Assembly: GCA_946965045.2 (NCBI GenBank)
Contig: OX337239.1
Location: 868,001 to 932,000, forward strand
Reading direction: 5' to 3'
DNA length: 64,000 nucleotides
Source of the DNA: Epithemia pelagica
Taxonomy: Eukaryota; Bacillariophyta; Bacillariophyceae; Surirellales; Surirellaceae
In this document: in pieces, positions 61,061 through 64,000 of the stretch
Layout: every line of letters begins with the position of its first letter
How positions within the stretch are numbered: the stretch's first letter is position 1
Translations under genes and position numbers: made by a program
The notes under the pieces: generated by a model
The model's input: the letters and a program-made list of their open reading frames with translations, nothing else
What the model was told of the DNA's origin: nothing
The model's database searches: none

Positions 61061-63310
61061 ATGGTGTGGCGACGAATGAGGACGTTTGTGGCACTGGCCG
61101 TGGTGGTTGTTCCATGGCTCCTCATGGGCCTCCTCCCCACCCCCAATCCCTTGTTGGTCATGGCCAACGAGGAGGAGGAGGTAGTGGACGAACCAGGGAT
61201 TGAACCAGTACTGCAGCAGGAAGAAGAAGATGACGAAAAGATGGAAGAGGACAACGACCGCCCGAACCAAGTCATGGCCGATATTGAGGAGCCTGATGTC
61301 CTCGGTGACGACCCAACGGACAAGGTGATCCAAAAGAAGGCCGCACCCTTGGAACTTCCTGTATTGAAAACAGCTCAACAGGAAACGCAGGATGAAAAGG
61401 TTGCAGCAACAGCTCGACAGGATCGTGGTTCCGAATCCTTGCTCGAGCGAGACGTTAAAACTCTCGGCAATGCCGAGGACGCCCTGGAGGTCTTCGCCAA
61501 TGAGGATACGGAGCAAGAGTCTGTTGAGGACGACCAGAACGCAAAACCATTGGACAACGAGGAGGATCCGGAGGAAGCGGGGGATGTCGATACTGAAGCA
61601 GAAAATGCAGAAGCAAACGAAAAGGGTGACGAAGACAAGACTGAGGAGGAGGAAGAAGAAGAAGAAGAAGAAGACACTGAGGTCGAGGATCGAGAAGTAA
61701 ACAATGACTTCGAGGAAGAGGAGAGTGGAGGTGAAAAAGAGTTCTTTGACCAGTTCCATGACACAAATCATCAGGATCGGTGGAATCCTCCTCATTCCTC
61801 CTCGGGGGCACTCAAAGCCCGCATGGCTGGTAAATTGCGGACGGACCATGTCGATGTCAATGAATTGACCACTCGTATTTCTCGGCTCAAACAAGAACGA
61901 AATCGATTTGGACGGGTCAATCGTTTTGGTCAAGAAAACCTACGCCGTCGTCATGAGCGCTACCAGGCTCGTGTCGCCGAACTGGAAATGAGACAACAAC
62001 AAGGGCGAGCTGAGGGAGCTACACGAACCATGGAATCGCACAAACCCTTTTCCAGAGAATACATTGAACGAAAGCAAAAAATTCTGGAATCCATTGCCAA
62101 GAGAAAGGGAACTCGAATTGCCAATAAGGTGGAACAGCGATGGAAACAAGTAGAGGCATCTGGAGGAGAAGTGAAATTGCCCTTTCGAAAGGAACTACAA
62201 AAACCACGCCTGGCCGAACGTGTACCCATTGTACGACGTGCTTTTAAAATGCTTCCGGAAGAAGAATTGATTCTCGATACGACCATGTCCTTTGTTCACG
62301 GTATTTTTTATGGACTCTATTCCAAGACCAACGGACCACTGTCCGTTGAGAAAAAGGGGGCATTGATGGATTGGCTCAACTTACTTAGTGTCACGTTGCC
62401 CGAGGAGTGGGCCATTCATGATATGATTGAAACCTTGGCTTCCCGCATCCACTGGATATCCAGTAAAGAAGAGAATCTCCATCGTGTGATTCGCGATTTC
62501 AAAATCAAACGCAAGGGATGGAGTGCATCCTGTTCGCAAAATGGGGCTGACTCGGGATTTACCTGTGGCTTTTGGAAAATCTTACATACTGTGTCTATTG
62601 GTTTGGCACAACATCGAGGAGGTCAAACCTTGATTGATTCTGGAATGCGTCGCCCTAATGCCCGCGTCTTTTCCCCCGCCGATGCTGCCAACATTGTCAA
62701 AAAGTATATGGAACACTTTTTCTTGTGCGATTCCTGTACAGACAAGTTCACGGCCATTTACAATGATTGTTCCAGAAATCGGCGATGCGATCGTTTAGCT
62801 ACCCATGCCGAGTTGGCCTCCGATGACGACTGGAAGGAAATGGCCAAGTGGTTGTGGGAATTGCACAATGACATTAGTGTTTCTATTGTCAAGGAAAACT
62901 CCCAGAAATTCAAGTCTCAAACCAGAAGAACTACGCCATTGATTTCCACATCTCCGTCCCTGGCAACCATTGGTGCCTTGTGGCCAAGTATGGAAGATTG
63001 TTTGAAATGCTTTGGCGACGACGGGTCGTGGAATGAGGATGCCGTCTTTTTGTACTTGGAAATGGAGTATTGGCCCGATCAAGAAGATGCTCGCATGACG
63101 CGATTGTTGCAATTTGACGAGGATTATTACAACAATGGTTGGGCCAGCTTTTCCTTGTTTGTCGTCCTCCTTGTAGTGGGTGCTGTCTTGGGTTATACCC
63201 TGATTCAAAATCGTATTGCCTTGCAAAAAACCATTCTCATGGTTCGAACCACTGCAACCGCCGCCATGGCCGGTGGAGGACGTGTTGGTGGCAGTAAACG
63301 ATCCGAGTAA
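61061..63310 (+). CDS. Membrane-anchored Erv/QSOX-like sulfhydryl oxidase with acidic N-terminal region
   Basis: An FAD-dependent thiol oxidase that would make disulfides in the secretory pathway. 749 aa: signal peptide (about residues 8-35, TFVALAVVVVPWLLMGLLP), an acidic disordered region (about 37-230, including long Glu runs), a basic coiled-coil-like region (about 265-400), then the Erv/ALR-type domain (about 485-660). Its motifs are FTCGFWKILHT (Cys502), HFFLCDSC with the redox pair Cys556/Cys559, and WLWELHNDISVSI (His602) for FAD binding. WPSMEDCLKC (Cys647/Cys650) then matches the CxxC near the end of QSOX enzymes. A single membrane helix (about 690-712) precedes a short cytosolic tail, as in QSOX. 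The thioredoxin domain that defines QSOX is missing. ATG at 61061. Confidence 0.85.
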   Translation: MVWRRMRTFVALAVVVVPWLLMGLLPTPNPLLVMANEEEEVVDEPGIEPVLQQEEEDDEKMEEDNDRPNQVMADIEEPDVLGDDPTDKVIQKKAAPLELPVLKTAQQETQDEKVAATARQDRGSESLLERDVKTLGNAEDALEVFANEDTEQESVEDDQNAKPLDNEEDPEEAGDVDTEAENAEANEKGDEDKTEEEEEEEEEEDTEVEDREVNNDFEEEESGGEKEFFDQFHDTNHQDRWNPPHSSSGALKARMAGKLRTDHVDVNELTTRISRLKQERNRFGRVNRFGQENLRRRHERYQARVAELEMRQQQGRAEGATRTMESHKPFSREYIERKQKILESIAKRKGTRIANKVEQRWKQVEASGGEVKLPFRKELQKPRLAERVPIVRRAFKMLPEEELILDTTMSFVHGIFYGLYSKTNGPLSVEKKGALMDWLNLLSVTLPEEWAIHDMIETLASRIHWISSKEENLHRVIRDFKIKRKGWSASCSQNGADSGFTCGFWKILHTVSIGLAQHRGGQTLIDSGMRRPNARVFSPADAANIVKKYMEHFFLCDSCTDKFTAIYNDCSRNRRCDRLATHAELASDDDWKEMAKWLWELHNDISVSIVKENSQKFKSQTRRTTPLISTSPSLATIGALWPSMEDCLKCFGDDGSWNEDAVFLYLEMEYWPDQEDARMTRLLQFDEDYYNNGWASFSLFVVLLVVGAVLGYTLIQNRIALQKTILMVRTTATAAMAGGGRVGGSKRSE

Positions 63311-63757
63311 TCGTGGCAAGACAGGACCCTGGGTCTTTACACAACAATTGTTAAAACTTAAGAAAAAACAGTCCATGAGGGAAGATTGGGAACAGGGAGT
63401 GATTGATTCTACGCTGATTGTTCGACATCTCTCTCTCCAAGGGTAAAACAAGCCAGTAATACATTTTATAGTTCAAATGTAGAAACCTTTAGCTTTTGTC
63501 ATGAGCAGTGTTTGATTCATTCTTTTCCCGTGAGTGATAACTATGTGTATCTAACTATTTTTTTTATCGTTAGGGTGTCTTATTGCATTTCCGTGATATG
63601 GGAGAGTAAATGCGAGCGTGTTGATGATACTATCTATGTGTTAGTCGATGGCCGTTGCTCCGAACAACAGCCCCTGGCCACACACAAAGAAGAAATGGAG
63701 AAGGAGGGAGGGAGGGATGTGTGGTTTGACATTTCACTCTTGGAAAGGAAGGCATTC
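63311..63757. other. Convergent spacer
   Basis: About 450 bp between two stop codons. It contains a T9 run at 63558-63566 and a GAGGGAGGGAGGG purine tract near 63703-63715. No gene. Confidence 0.4.
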
Positions 63758-64000
63758 CTAAACAATCGTCGTTTTCCTCGTCTCGTCCGCTGCTTCTGGA
63801 ATGGGTTCGTACTCGGCTTTGGGAACCGCGTCTTCGTAGTTGGTACTAATCACGGTACAAATGTTTTCGTCGGAGGGTGCCTTGGTCCATCCCAGTTTCC
63901 ATGCCACGACGCAGTACAATCCCAAAATGGCAGCTTCCAAAATGCCATAATACAATGGGACACCCAGGGCTTCGGCCAATTGGGCACCCGAAAAGGCCGT
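63758..64000 (-). CDS. C-terminal end of a membrane protein, truncated by window edge
   Basis: The frame is open to the right edge; about 80 C-terminal residues are visible. They contain FSGAQLAEALGVPLYYGILEAA leading into one hydrophobic helix (ILGLYCVVAWKLGW), then a polar cytosolic-looking tail with an acidic, Tyr-containing stretch (STNYEDAVPKAEYEPIPEA). The segment before the helix looks like the loop of a polytopic transporter, but too little is visible for a family. Stop at 63758-63760. Confidence 0.65.
   Translation of the reverse strand, partial: TAFSGAQLAEALGVPLYYGILEAAILGLYCVVAWKLGWTKAPSDENICTVISTNYEDAVPKAEYEPIPEAADETRKTTIV

Overview
The window looks like nuclear DNA of a diatom or a close photosynthetic stramenopile. 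Four things point there. Several N-termini combine a signal peptide with a plastid transit-like region, one with an Ala-Phe cleavage motif (TRAFSF), and two carry a second twin-Arg thylakoid-lumen signal. Introns are short (109-228 bp) with clean GT-AG ends, and most genes are intronless. Coding sequence is full of Asn, Gln, Ser, Thr and acidic tracts. The gene set is eukaryotic: CAF-1, SGT1, myosin, ELO elongase and PPR protein. I cannot name the species.

Layout. 0-5 kb: the 3' end of a Ser/Pro/Arg-rich protein, then a PAP2 lipid phosphatase. 5-11 kb: CAF-1 p60 subunit, divergent from an aquaglyceroporin with an apparent 1-nt frameshift, then a small lumenal protein. 12-16 kb: a two-helix membrane protein and an unknown 771-aa protein, with a degenerate tandem array between them that contains a decayed piece of that same gene. 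17-24 kb: SGT1, a two-exon PPP phosphatase and a five-exon BioD-like/DRTGG P-loop protein. 25-28 kb: a Thr-rich tail-anchored protein and a lumenal CxxC thiol oxidoreductase. 28-32 kb: two divergently transcribed paralogues of an unknown family that share intron position and phase. 32-36 kb: a three-exon ELO elongase and an organellar RsmG-type rRNA methyltransferase. 36-41 kb: a secreted protein, a broken SAM methyltransferase, and a 2-kb gap with hairpin-forming inverted repeats. 41-49 kb: a voltage-sensor-like protein without a pore, a four-helix COPI-associated/Tvp15-like protein, a PPR protein and a lipid-anchored Cys-rich protein. 51-57 kb: a myosin and a diatom-type unknown protein. 59-61 kb: a 1.5-kb decayed repetitive insertion flanked by 17-bp direct repeats. 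61-64 kb: a membrane-bound Erv/QSOX-like sulfhydryl oxidase and the end of another membrane-protein gene.

The genes do not form a pathway. They are independent housekeeping and organelle genes on both strands. Recurrent themes are plastid or organelle targeting (lumenal protein, lumenal oxidoreductase, RsmG, PPR), thiol oxidation (lumenal CxxC protein, Erv/QSOX-like protein) and local duplication followed by decay. No tRNA, rRNA or CRISPR array was recognised. All functional calls rest on motifs read by eye, not on database searches.
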